Source: Amborella trichopoda
Lineage: Eukaryota > Streptophyta > Magnoliopsida > Amborellales > Amborellaceae
Direction of reading: 5' to 3'
NCBI RefSeq assembly: GCF_000471905.2
Contig: NW_006499603.1
Location: 1,137,390 to 1,201,389, forward strand
DNA length: 64,000 bases
Shown piece by piece: positions 44,765 through 56,728 of this stretch. Made by a program: the position numbers and the translations under genes. The notes under the pieces are model-generated. The model worked only from the letters and a program-made list of their open reading frames with translations, ran no database searches and had not been told where the DNA came from. Numbering within the stretch: position 1 is the stretch's first letter; each line of letters starts with the position of its first letter.

Positions 44765-47345
44765 ACCAGATGTTGTCATTCATGGACGGCTTCTCAGGTT
44801 AGAACCAAATCCTCATGGAAAAAGAAGACCACATCAAAATGTAATTCATAACACAATGGGGAACTTACTGCTATAAATTCATGCCCTTTAGCCTCAAAAA
44901 CTGCAAGAGCAACTTATCAATGTGCAATGACCAACATCTTCCATGACTTAATGCATGCCATCAGGGAAGACTATGTCAAGTCAAAGACCAAGTCTGATAA
45001 TCTCACCAACCTGAGAACCATTTTCGAAAGACTATGGAAACATCAACTTAAACTCGATCCATTATAATGTGCCTTTGGAGTTGAATCCGGCAAATTACTA
45101 GGCTTTATATTAAGGCAAAGGGGCATCGAGGTGGACTCGTCCAAAATACGAGCCATCACTGAAATGCCCCCTCCCCGAAACATCAGAGAAATCCATGGGC
45201 TTGAAGGTTGCAGACAAGCCATAAGGCGTTTTATTTCACAACTGGCAAACAAGTGTTCGCCATTCAATAGTCTCCTTAAAAAGATTACCCCATTCATATG
45301 GGATAATGTATGCTAAGAAGCGTTCGACCAAATCAAGGAGTACCTCACCAAACCCCCCATTCTTTGTCCTCCTAAACCTATGTTCCTATACATATATGTG
45401 AAAGACAACACCATGTGGGCAATGCTCGGACAATACAATGATCATGGAAAAGAACAAACGATATACTACATCAGCAAAACCAAGGCCGACTATGAGACAA
45501 GATACACGGATGTGGAGAAGCACTGCTTGGCGCTTGTGTGGGCCATGAAGAAGTTAAGACATTATGTCTTATCTCATTCAGTCAAGTTCAAATAAAAAAT
45601 AGACCCACTCAAGCACCTATTGGAGAGACCAGTCCTTAATGGATGTTTGATGAGGTGGAGAATTCTATTGAGCGAGTTCGAGATCCAATATGTCACTCAA
45701 AAATCTATCAAAGGACAAGGCATTGCTGACCACTTGACCGAACACGCATTGTTGGATAACACTCCTGTCAACACGGATCTCCCTGATGAGAACCTCTTCA
45801 CAATTGAGGACTCAATTTGGGAGTTATACTTCAACGGTACAAAGAACGAATACAGGTCAGGTATAGGAGTCATACTATGCTCACCCAAGAATATTTTAAT
45901 TCCAACAGCCATCAGATTGAATTTCCCATGTACCAATAACTTTGCTAAATATGAAGCCTTGATAGCTGGGCTTGAGAATGCTATGGGAATGAAAATCCAG
46001 CAAATACGAGTGATTGGGGACTCCTTACTCATCATAAACCAAGTTCAAGGGATTTGGAAGGTGAAAGAAGAAAAGCTTAAACCCTATCAAGAAAAGTTGA
46101 AAAGATAATCCCATATTTTAAGAAAATCACCTTTCAGCACGTAATTAGAGAAAATAATTAGTTCGTCGACACCCTTGCGACCCTTGCTTCAATAGTTGAT
46201 ATTCCTTCAGATTGCCTATTCAAGAAATCCTTCAATGAAATCATTCTACAGTGTCTCGGTCAGCCAAAAATCGACCAAGTACTGACAGAATTACACAATG
46301 AAGGAGGTCATTATTGAGCAGCTGCCTTAGCTCAAAAAATCAGCCGCCAAGGTTATTACTAGACCACCATGGCTGAAGATTGTTTGAAGTTCGTTAAGAG
46401 GTGTCCCAAATGTCAACTTTATGAAGACCTCATCTATGCACCATCCGTACCACTCAATTCAACACCACTTGTATGGCCCTTTGCAATGTGGGGTCTTGAC
46501 ATCATCAGAATGATCTCACCAAAAGCCTCAAACAGCCACCGTTTTATTTTAATGGCTACAAAGTATTTCATCAAATGGGTAGAGGCCACATCATTTGTCA
46601 AAATTGAGGGGCAACATGTTGCTCGTTTCATAAATAACAACATTATATTCAAATTCGATGTTCTTGAGTCAATCATCACTATCAATCATCACTCCAATTT
46701 CAAGAATGAAAGGATCACTAAGGTGCGCAAAAAGTTTGCGATAACGCGAAAATTCTCCACACCTTACAACCCTCAAGGAAACGGATAAGCAGAGGCCACA
46801 AACAAAGTACTCCTCAGGATTATAGACAAAATAATAGAAGGTGGAAAAGATTGGCACTAAAAGCTAAACGACACGCTATGGACCGAATGGACAACTAAGA
46901 AGACTCCTACTGGCATGACCCCATACTCATTGGTGTATGGTATTGAAGCAGTGCTACCCATTGAAGTTGAGATATGATATCACCAGGTGCTTATCCATAA
47001 ACTTTTAGATGAGGAACAAAAGATCAAAGCATAAATCGCTGCCCTCGTTACTTTGGATGAAAGATGACTATGAGCAACACAAAATATCATTTCTTACCAG
47101 TGTAGAATTGAGAGGGCATACCAAAGAAAAGTTGTTCCTCGACAGTTCAAAGAAGGGGACATGGTACTCAAAAAAATCTTCCACACAACCCTTTAGGCAA
47201 GTTCAAACCTAATTGGGAGGGGCCATTCATGGTTCCCTAAGTGCATGCAGGAAATTCTTAGAAGATAAAAAATCAAGAGGGGTACGAACTCAACGACCCC
47301 ATTAATGCGATATATCTCAGAAAATACTACCCGTAACGGTCTCAA
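44765..47345 (+). mobile_element. B3 pol remnant: RT (partial), RNase H, second RNase H, integrase
   Basis: Order seen: reverse transcriptase from the middle of the palm (MLSFMDGF near 44770, TYCYKFMPF), thumb (SSKIRAITEMPPP), RNase H (EQTIYYISKTK, CLALVWAMKKLRHY), a second archaeal-type RNase H (IWELYFNGTKNEYRSG, FAKYEALIAGLENAM), integrase zinc finger (CLKFVKRCPKCQLY), integrase core (MWGLDIIRMISPKA, FSTPYNPQGNG) and C-terminal domain (RIERAYQRKVVPRQFKEGD). Two RNase H domains are the mark of the Tat lineage. The copy is broken in many places and lacks the first part of reverse transcriptase. Confidence 0.85.
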
Positions 47346-50186
47346 ATGCGTGATGAAAACCTAAAAAAGCATCACCAAAAAAAAAAAACACTCAATACAA
47401 ACAAGTACTTGCAAGTTCCAACAATACTACACAAGCTGACCCTAAGGACGAAGACTCCTCCTAAACCCTGCAGTTTCCCAATAGGACCATCTCAGAAAGA
47501 TGCGGTAGGGTGACATGAATGGAAGACCAAAATGACTTCGACGAACCCTGAAATAACTTCGAGACCTCTCCAAGATGGAAGCCCACATGAATCCAGAGAA
47601 CTCCTCATGGACCCGCGAAGCACAGGATGAAAGCACCAAAGGTAAAAGGACAACTTCGAGACTTTTGATTTCTCACGATCCCACAAAGAAATCCTTTCAT
47701 CATCTTTGGATAAAACTATAAGGCCCGTCCCTTTTGTATATGTGTTTTCAATTTAACTTTTAAATCATCAATTTTCAAAAATAAAACCTTTTCAGAAAGT
47801 ACTTCCTCGATCACTACAAGAGGCTCAACTGTTAGTCAATCTGGTCTCATTCTTGAAGCCAACTTCCTACGCCTGTTATGAAGGCTTGAAACTAGCCAGG
47901 CACTCCATGGTTGTTTGAGTATTACTATCAACTACCACATATCAGAGATGGGTGAACCTCACCAATGATGAAATTGATTAGTCTGGGAGCGTTTTTCTCT
48001 CGATTAAATCCCCTGAGGCAAAATGAGGCAAGCTCATCCATGTGTGTGTGTACAATAACCTAATAGAAATTCATTTTGAAAGTGTGTGCAAAGAAAGTGT
48101 TCCATTATGCTTCGGCAAACAAAAGTGCACACTTCAGATGAATAAGAACCCCCCAACAAGGGCAAGATGAGCAAAGACCCCCCAACAGGAGCAATAATTT
48201 TTTGTTTTTTTCAAACTCCCCATAATAGGGGCAAGTTGAGATAAATACCTCCCAACAAATGCAAAATTTCCAAATAAAATTTTTTTTTAAAAAAAGTTGT
48301 ATGGGCGACACTAGGTCGCCCAGCCTGTGAGGGCGTCACCATGCGTGTCGCCCAAATTTTTTTGCAAAACCCATTTTCCAAATTAAAAAAAAATAAATTT
48401 ATATGGGCGACATAGTCTGTGAGGGCGACACTCCTCTTGTCGCCCGGACGACACTACTGGTGTTGCTCATATATTTTTGTCAAAAAATTTTCTTTTTTAT
48501 TTCTCATGTTTCCACTTAATAAAAAAAGGAAAAAAAAATTTAGCTGGGCGACACCAACAATGCCACCCAGGCGACACGCCTAGTGTCGCCCAAAACGTTT
48601 TTCCCAAAAATGCACCCACTTGATTTTAGGGACCTCCGGGAACCAAATATGGTTTTTCCATATGTTTTTACGAGTATTTTCAAAAAATTTAATTAATTTT
48701 CAAAACCTCGGTGGCACGAGCCTAAACTGCCAACCAATTTTCCACAAAATAAAAATTTCAAAAAACAAAATAAACAAGAAATCGCTTGCTCCTTGGTGGC
48801 ATGAGCCTTAACTGCCAACCAATTTTCAAAAATGAAAAAAAGAAAAGGCTCCTCGATGGAACAAGCCTAAATTGTCAACCAAAGTCCAATTCAGTTCAAC
48901 ATCATACTCGTGCGACGTAAAAGAGCCGAGCCAAGAAAAACGTCAAACTCATGCCACGAAAAAGAGCCGAGGCAGGTATCGTCTAGCCCCGTATGACACA
49001 AAAGGTCGGGTGTATAAAGGGCACAACCACCCTGTTCAATGGAAAAACATCAAACTCGTGCGACGTAAAAGAGCCGAGGCAGGTGCCATCTAGCCCCGTA
49101 TGACACAAAAGGTCGGGTGTATCCAAGGCACAACCACCCTATTCAATGGAAAAACATCGAACTCATGCGACGTAAAAGAGGCTCGACAGGTACCTTCTAG
49201 CCCCATATGATGCAAAAGGTCAGGTGTATCCATTGGACAACCACCTTGTTCAATAAAAGACGTCAAACTCTTGCAACATAAAAGAGACAAGGTAGGTATC
49301 GTTTAGCCCTGTATGATGCAAAAAGTCGGGTGTATCCAGGACACAATCAACCTATTCGATGGAAAAACTTCAAACTCATGTGACTTAAAAGACCTGAGGC
49401 CAGTATCGTCTATCCCCGTATGATGTAAAAAGGTCGGGTGTATTCCGTCTATCCCCGTATGAAGTAAAAGTGGTCGGGTGTATTCCGTTTATCCCCGTAT
49501 TGACGTAAAAGGGCAAGTGTTTGGTCCATCGGTGCATGACATTAAACTGCTTAGAGGGCTCTATGGTTGCATGAGTTAAAACTGCTAACCAACCTTGTTT
49601 TTTGAAATATTTTTCCATTTTCAAAATTTTCACTCTATGTCTTGTGTTTTCAAAAACTTTAATTTCTTTGTTAAATTCGTAACCTGTCTCTGCTTCTGGT
49701 TCTATTTCAAATCTACCCCTACGTTCAAAATTTTTAAAACGTCTTTTAAAACAAAGGAGCTTGAACACCTGTGTATGATGATTACCGCTTTGTCGTGATT
49801 GCCACGTTGCTGCCTCGTCTCTCTCTTCAGATTTGGTCAGACAAGTCTCTTCCTATAGATAGCCTTAGGAAAACCCTAAGGAAATCAAAGAAGATGGCAG
49901 GGTTAAAAATTTCAAATTGCAGAACCCATGAAGTTAAGTGATATCTAACTCGAGTTTTGAGCTTGTGTAACTCACCGAAAACCCTAGGAGGAAAACTGCC
50001 CTAGGTGGGTGAGCTCAATGAGCGCAATGCTTGGGAAGAATTAGTTGGTGTGCCCTCTAACCACGTGATTTCAAGAAGAGATCTTTGATGTTCACCTGCC
50101 CCTCGAAGGATAGGGAACGCCAAATTGTCCACTTCTTTGCCACTCACCTGTCCCTCGAAGGACAAGGAGTGCTAAAGAGAGGCAAC
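47346..50186 (+). mobile_element. B3 3' noncoding region with hairpins and 106-bp array
   Basis: After integrase come about 1 kb of non-coding sequence matching B1, then hairpins at 48303-48321, 48331-48353, 48423-48445, 48546-48568 and 48570-48591. A tandem array at 48890-49540 (period about 106 bp) has half-units with gcgacgtaaaagag and ccccgtatgacgcaaaag. A purine-rich tract (aaagagaggcaac, 50174-50186) sits directly before the 3' LTR and fits a polypurine tract. Confidence 0.8.
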
Positions 50187-51192
50187 TGTAGACACCCCAT
50201 TTTAAATCCGGCAAATTCTATGATTTTTTAAACCTTAGGACCACATTATTCTAGTAAACTCAAAATCCATAGTTCACACAGCCTACCCTGCGACCCGGAA
50301 CCAGTCTGCCTGCTTGGAACCTTGCAAGAGTTTTGATCCAGATTCTTGTAAATGCCCTGTTTTACCAAAAAAATCATTAAAAATAGTAAACAAAATCTAT
50401 TTTGACCCAAATTTTTTCTGAGAGCTTTACAAGAGGTTGAGGAACACATCCAAATTTTAAAATTTCAATTTTGACCAAGTCAGACTGGGAGACATGCCTA
50501 GTTTCACTCAGATTTGGACGACACCACCCGGGCCCGTGTCGCCCAGATCTGAGACCCTCAAAACTTGGATTTTTGGATGGGGATGTATTTGTTACGCAAG
50601 TATATCCTTTCCAGTGGATTTTGACCTTATAAAGCCTCTTTTTGCAGCCATTTGAAGAAGGATGGAGATCAAAAAACCTGAGAGAGATTAGAAACCCTAA
50701 ATGTAGCTTCAGAAAAACCTAGCCTCCTGAAACCCTAACCCTTAAGCTTTAAGAAACCCAGACCTAGGGCACAAGAGCCTTAGATCAGAACTCGACCTTG
50801 GGCACAACAACCCTTTACACCAGAGACGGGCTGGTCGACATCCGAATCAAAGAGGCAAAAGAGGACCGGTTCCGATACCGGTGAGCAATAGAAGGCTTGG
50901 GAGTCCCGGACCATCCAGCCTTGTTCGATGTCATTTCCTTCATTTTACTTCTTCTACTTTATTATCTTCATTTCATTTTGGTTAAATATCGTATTTTGTA
51001 ATGTCTTGGATCATGTTGGCCTCACCACAGATCTGAGAGTAGATCTGCTTGTTGCCAAGCAGATCTAGTCTCATACTTGAATTCGATTTGTCCCGCTTTC
51101 TTTACCACTTATTTATTTGATTTTCATTAGTTTAAGGTCTTAAGATCTGAGAGATCTTCATCAATAGATCTACCAGATTTTCATCGTAAACA
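50187..51192 (+). mobile_element. Family B 3' LTR of copy B3
   Basis: 1006 bp starting TGTAGACACCCC and ending CATCGTAAACA, the partner of 40868-41882. It keeps the telo-box-like motif (50729-50741) and a long palindromic hairpin near 50504-50550. The flank after it returns to gag sequence of A1. Confidence 0.9.
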
Positions 51193-53340
51193 GAAATATG
51201 CTGTCCAAGATTGCCTTGCATGTTGATGCTTCCATTCCATCCTCCATGTCAGAGCTCATCTCTAAAGTAGTTTGCATAGAAGGTCTGTCCAAGCAACATG
51301 GTGAATCTCCTCAGCAGCCCTCTAGCTCGGGAAACAACCGGGGCAATGGTAATTCTCGCTCCAATAATCGGGGCAACCAGCAAAAAGCAGTGAGTAGTGT
51401 AGCCGTCACCGTGACTGACACTAAGAAAGCTACCCCTCAAACCTTCGACCTATCTAAGGCACAGACACCTCAGGCTGAAGACAAGCAGCAGCAGTCCTAT
51501 AACAGGGTCCTGCCCCTTAAAAAAACAAATCGAAGTGACTACTAGATCCATCACCAAAGCAAGGTGTACCCCTTCGAGAAGGAGTGGGTTGCGCTGCTTT
51601 GACTAGTACTAGAGAAAAACATGATCCAGTTGCCGGAGGTCAACACCCCAAAACAGGCTGGACAGGAGACACAGGAGAGGTATAGTGCCTATCATAGGAG
51701 AGTAGGCCACTCTACTCAAGAGTGATACACGCTCAAAGACGTTATCGAGGCCCTTATTAAAGATAAAGCTGGAAGAGCTAATGAAAGCATTCGGGGCAAC
51801 TGAGGCTTCCGATATAGTGACAATCCAAGAGGATGATGAGGCACCTACTGTCCTCCTTGCACTATTCTTGATGATGCTTGAAGAAGGTCTTATCACACTA
51901 AAGTCGACAAGGCAGCCCAAGTTCCTACCCCTAGGAACCAAGAATCTCTGGTGTCCGTATCATTTGAATGAGGCTAAGACTTAATCGAATGCACTGGCTC
52001 CCACGAGCTATTAGCAAAGAAGATGCAACAGCACTAAGAAGTTCATGGTAGCCCAAAGGACAACCTCAAGCCCCTGCTCTGCCAGTTCAAGAAGACCTCC
52101 CGACACAAGTTCAGGGAAATGCTAAGCTAGACCCTCTGCAAACCCTCTTCGAGGCGATGCTCCAATAGGGTCTCGTCACTCCCAAGCCCGCTAGACAACC
52201 TAAGCGTCTTGCTCAGGGTACAAAAAATATTTTGTGCCCATATCACCAAGTATGGGGCCATGAACTCGTGGAATGCTCTGAGTTCGAAGCTATAGTTGAC
52301 GAGAAGGTACATAAAAGTCACATTGTCTGTGCCGTTCTCCCTGAACACTCCCAAGCCATTGCTCCCGTCCAATAGGAAATCCCACTCCAGGTCCCCTATG
52401 AGCCTACACTAGACCCTTCAGAGCCCTCGACTTCTCAGCCTTGGGAAGTCTACCATGGACGAACTAGGCTCAAGTCCCTGAAGCGTGACGCAGTACACCA
52501 AGCTAGGGCTACACATCAGCCTGATAGGAGGGTCCAAACATCACCCAAGGGATCCAAAAAGAGGTGAGCACTAGCCGAAGGAACCATATTCCTTTGCCAC
52601 CAGTTGAGGAAGAATTTCTCAAGCCTCTTCCTCCACTGCCGACCTTATAGGACTTCATCCAAGGTGCAACTCGCCTTATCCTTTCGTCCGATCAAGTGGA
52701 TGTCCCTGAGTCATCAGCTGCTCGGGACTCGTCCAATACCAGTGACGACACTAAAAGCACCCTCCAATGGTCAGAGCCGAGGCAAGACCTACACGTCCAA
52801 TTTTGGCGACGACGTAAAAACCTGCTCAAGACATTCTGACTCCACTTCTTCTTCTTCTTCTCCTCCCTCCTCATCTATCTCTTTTACAGGTGCAGTGCGG
52901 AAGTTCCCAGACTTCAGCACTCTAAACAGAGAGCTCGAAGGCACCAACATCAGTAGATCACAGCGGAAGCGCCTAAGAAAGATGTTGGCCCAAGTGACGG
53001 GATTCTTGACCGTTGCCGATGCCCAAACTGCCCAAGCCAAATCCGAGCCATCTTCGAATTCCTATTCCCATGAGGCCTTTCACATGCTTCAAGTTTATGA
53101 AGCACCACCCATCTCAGGGCAAATACTGAGTGGCCTGAGTCATGATGCCATGGACTTCACGTTTGATGTTGACCCTTTCATTCCCTGGTCCGATCAAAGA
53201 CTGGAGATCGTCTCCCACGCTGGGACCCTCCTAGAAGACGAAATGTCAGGATCATGGGTCTCTGCACTCAAGATTGGTGAGAAGTGTCCTGAATCCCTTG
53301 ACAAAGAGTTGTTGGAAGCTCCAGAAGAGTGGGAAGAAGG
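51193..53340 (+). mobile_element. A1 gag C-terminal part and gag-pol spacer
   Basis: Gag of A1 resumes exactly after B3 (MLSKIALHVDASIPSSMSEL), with a Ser/Asn/Gly-rich linker and two zinc-binding-like blocks, KNLWCPYH near 51945 and CPYHQVWGHELVEC near 52240, the first apparently a duplicate. A 247-codon open frame at 52604-53347 carries a Ser-rich stretch (SSSSSPPSSS), then RSQRKRLRKMLAQVTGFL; a protease signature could not be pointed to. The same spacer occurs in A2. Confidence 0.8.
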
Positions 53341-55260
53341 TGGTTAGGCCATGGATGACGAGCTTAAAGAGATAAACATAGGGGATGAGACCGACCTAAG
53401 GCCTCATTGTATTTTCCTCCTCCGAGAAAACTAGGATGTCTTCGCCTGGCATTATCATGAGATGCCTGGTCTAGACCCTCAAATTGTTGTCCATCGTCTC
53501 AGGATTGACCCGTCCATCAAACCTATGAAGCGAAAATTGAGAACGTTTAGACCCGACCTCGAGATGCAGATCGATGCTGAGGTGAACAAGCTCAGGCATG
53601 CTGGATTCATACGTGAGGTCAAATACGTCAGATGGCTGGCAAATGTCCTCCCAGTCAAGAAGAAAAATGGCCAAATCAGGGTCTATATTGACTTTCGTGA
53701 CTTGAACACTGCCTGCCCAAAGGATGACGTCCCCCTTCCATTCACTGAGATGCTTGTCGATTCCTCGGCTCATAGGCAGATCTTCTCCTTCATGGATGGA
53801 TATTCTGGTTATAATTAGATCAGGATGGCACTAGAGGATGAAGAGACCACTGCATTCTTGACCCCAAAGGGTGTCTTTTGTTACATTGTGATGCCTTTTG
53901 GGTTCAGGAGTATTGACGCCACATACCAGCCAGCCATGACAACCATCTTCAGGGACATGATGCACAAGGAGGTCGAGTGCAATGTGGATGACTTAGTGGT
54001 GATGTTTGGAGGACCTTAACAAAGTATTTGAGTGGCTATGATGTCACCAACTCAAGATGAGCCCCTTGAAATGTACCTTTGGCATACGCTCAAGAAAGTT
54101 CTTAGGGTTCATCATGAGGTATCGCTGGTTGGAGAACGAGCTAGTCAAAATCAAGGCGATTTAAGACATGCCATCGCCTACAACCCTGTGTGAGCTTCAG
54201 TCTCTCCAGGGGCAGCTAACCTACATTCGAAGGTTCATCTCGAACTTCTCAGGATGATGCAAGCCCTTTTCACACCTGGTAAAGAAGGACACTCCCTTTT
54301 CACACCTTCAGATGGGATGAGGCGTGCCAAGCTGCACTTGACGATATCAAGCAGTACTTGTTGAATCCTCTAGTACTCTCTACGCCGGTATTAGGAAGGC
54401 CTCTCATCCTATATGTGACTGCTCTTGGTAAGTCACTTGGGGCACTCCTAGCACAGAACAATGATGGGGGGAAAGAAAGAACGCTCTATTATCACAGCCG
54501 TAGGTTGCAGGGGGACCAAGAAGAATTACCCTCCCATTGAAAAGATGTGCCTGGCCTTGATCGTTGTGGTACATAAGCTCCTCCATTACTTGCTTGGTCA
54601 TGACGTTAAGCTAATCTTAAAGGCGAACCCAGTCAAGTTCCTTATGACCTGGCCATGCCTATCAGAACACTTGACAAAGTGGGCATTATTGCTAATGGAG
54701 ATCGACATCACGTATGTACCACAGAGGGTTGTCAATGGTCAAGCCTTAGCAGACTTTCTCGTGGCCCACTCAATCCCTTCAGGATCTCCCCTATCAAGTG
54801 ACCTCTTGGATGAAGAAGTCTTTTGTACGATGCTAACTCGGACGTGGGCAATGCACTTTGATGGAGCATTCTAGTTTGATAGAGGGGGTGCTGAGGTCGT
54901 GTTCATGACTTCCAATGGTGGAATGATTCCCCTATCCTTCTCACTCACATAGACATCTCCTCATAATGAAGTTGAATATCAAGCCCTCATAATCGGATTG
55001 GAGATCGCCCAAGAGCTAGACCTGGAGCAGCTGAACATCTTCGACGACTCTGAGCTAGTCATCAGGTAGCTTAAAGGGATTTATGACGTAAGAAAAGATA
55101 CTCTCAAGCCTTATGATTACACGGCTAAATCTTATATGGCCCATTTCAACAATTTCTCCTTAAGTCATATCCCTAGAAGGCTAAACTCACAGGCCGATGC
55201 ACAATCAAGCTTGATGCTACCATTCAACTATCTTCATCAGGGCCCACACTCATTTGGGTA
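53341..55260 (+). mobile_element. A1 pol: reverse transcriptase and two RNase H domains
   Basis: The reverse transcriptase of a Tat-type element is clear: WLANVLPVKKKNGQIRV, DFRDLNTACPKDDVPLPF, FSFMDGYSGYN, YIVMPFG and a VDDLVV box near 53980. Next is RNase H (LGALLAQNNDGGKERTLYY, then PIEKMCLALIVVVHKLLHY), and from about 54835 a second, archaeal-type RNase H (MHFDGAF, NEVEYQALIIGLEIAQEL, SHIPRRLNSQADA). It is a decayed copy with several breaks; some segments of over 100 codons are still open (53462-53818, 54461-54874). Confidence 0.85.
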
Positions 55261-56728
55261 ATAGAATGGAGATATGTCGACTTGCGAACCAAATTTGATG
55301 TAGATGAGGAGAGAGATGTCTTCCCCAAATGTCTGCCTTATCCATTCAGAGCACTGCTTGCAGCCAAGGATGCTATTAAGGCAGAGCAAGAAATGTCCCA
55401 AAGTAAAGAATCCAAGGCTGAGAAGCAGGAGCCTAGATTCTTCGACCCAATATGTGCAGAGGTTGAACAAGTGGAAGACTAGAGGGAACCTATCATAAAC
55501 TTCAAAAAGCACGGAAGGCTGCTTGAGGAACGGGTGGAGTGCAACGGTATACGACAGATGTCTACCAAGTACACCCTTCTGGATGGGGATGTTCTCTTTT
55601 TTCAATCATTTGACGAAATTCTCTTTAAATGGGTTGATACACAAGAAGCAAATAAAGTACTCGAAGAAGTGCGTTAGATATCTGCAGGTTGCACTAGTTC
55701 GTCCCTAAGCTCTATGAATGCATACGCTGACTCGGCTATTGTTAGCCTTCAATGGTGGCTGATGCCCAAAAGTATGCTAAAAGATGCCAGGTGTGCCAAA
55801 TGCAGTCAAGCCTCATTCATCAGCCCCTAGAGCCTTTCCATACCATAGTGACATCATGGCCCTTTTCCTAGTGGGGTATGGACATTGTAAGACCTATCGA
55901 CCCTCCTTCTGCCTTGGGCCATGTCTTCATCCAAGCAACGATGGATTACTTCTCCAAGTGGGTTGAAGCGGTCGAACTCAAGCAGGTTCATGGGGCTACT
56001 GTGGTCAACTTCGCGCGTCACCACATCATATACCGGTTCGTGTCCAGATCGAACAATCTCTGACAATGGCCCTTAGTTCAGAAGTCGTCACGTTGATCGC
56101 TTAGTTAACCAGTTCGGTTTTGAGTGGAGGTACACAACCATGTATCACCCTCAAGCCAATCATTTAGTTGAGGCATTCATTAAATCCCTGTGCGGAGTGC
56201 TTCAAAAGTCAGTCTCGAAGTCAAAGAAGAATTAGCATGAGAGGCTACCTGAAGCTCTGTAGGCCTATCGCACCACCATTCGAAATGCTAAAAACTCTAC
56301 TCCTTATTCCCTGGTTTATGGAGGTGAGGCTGTTTTACCCCTCGAGGTTCAAATACGCTCACTTCGTGTCGCTATACATCAGGGACTGACTGAAGATGAG
56401 AGGGTGAAGCTCCGTTGTCAGGAGTTAGATGCTCTTGATGAAAAGAAGCTAGAGGCCCAGCAAAACCTTGAGCTCAATCAGGGGAGAATGAAGAGAGCCT
56501 TTGACAAATCTGTCAAGGCTCGTTCATTCTCTTGTGGGGATCTAGTCTTAGTAGTTAAGAGACCGATTGTCATGCATGGATGCCGCAAAGTAAAGTTCAA
56601 ACCTAAGTGGGAAGGTCCCTTCATAATAAAAAACGTCACACCAAACGGGGCTTATATACTGACAAACTTTGATGGAGAAGAGGCAATGCCCCCTATTAAT
56701 GGGTGATACCTAAAGAAGTACTATCCCT
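55261..56728 (+). mobile_element. A1 pol: integrase
   Basis: The zinc-binding N-terminus lies near 55700-55800 (CQVCQMQSS region), the catalytic core starts near 55875 (MDIVRPIDPPSALGHVF, FSKWVEAVELKQV), and the C-terminal domain at 56404-56706 is open for 100 codons (NQGRMKRAFDKSVKARSFSC, KFKPKWEGPFIIKNVTPNGA), followed by YLKKYYP-like text at 56706-56728. The central core is broken. This is the end of the coding part of A1. Confidence 0.85.
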
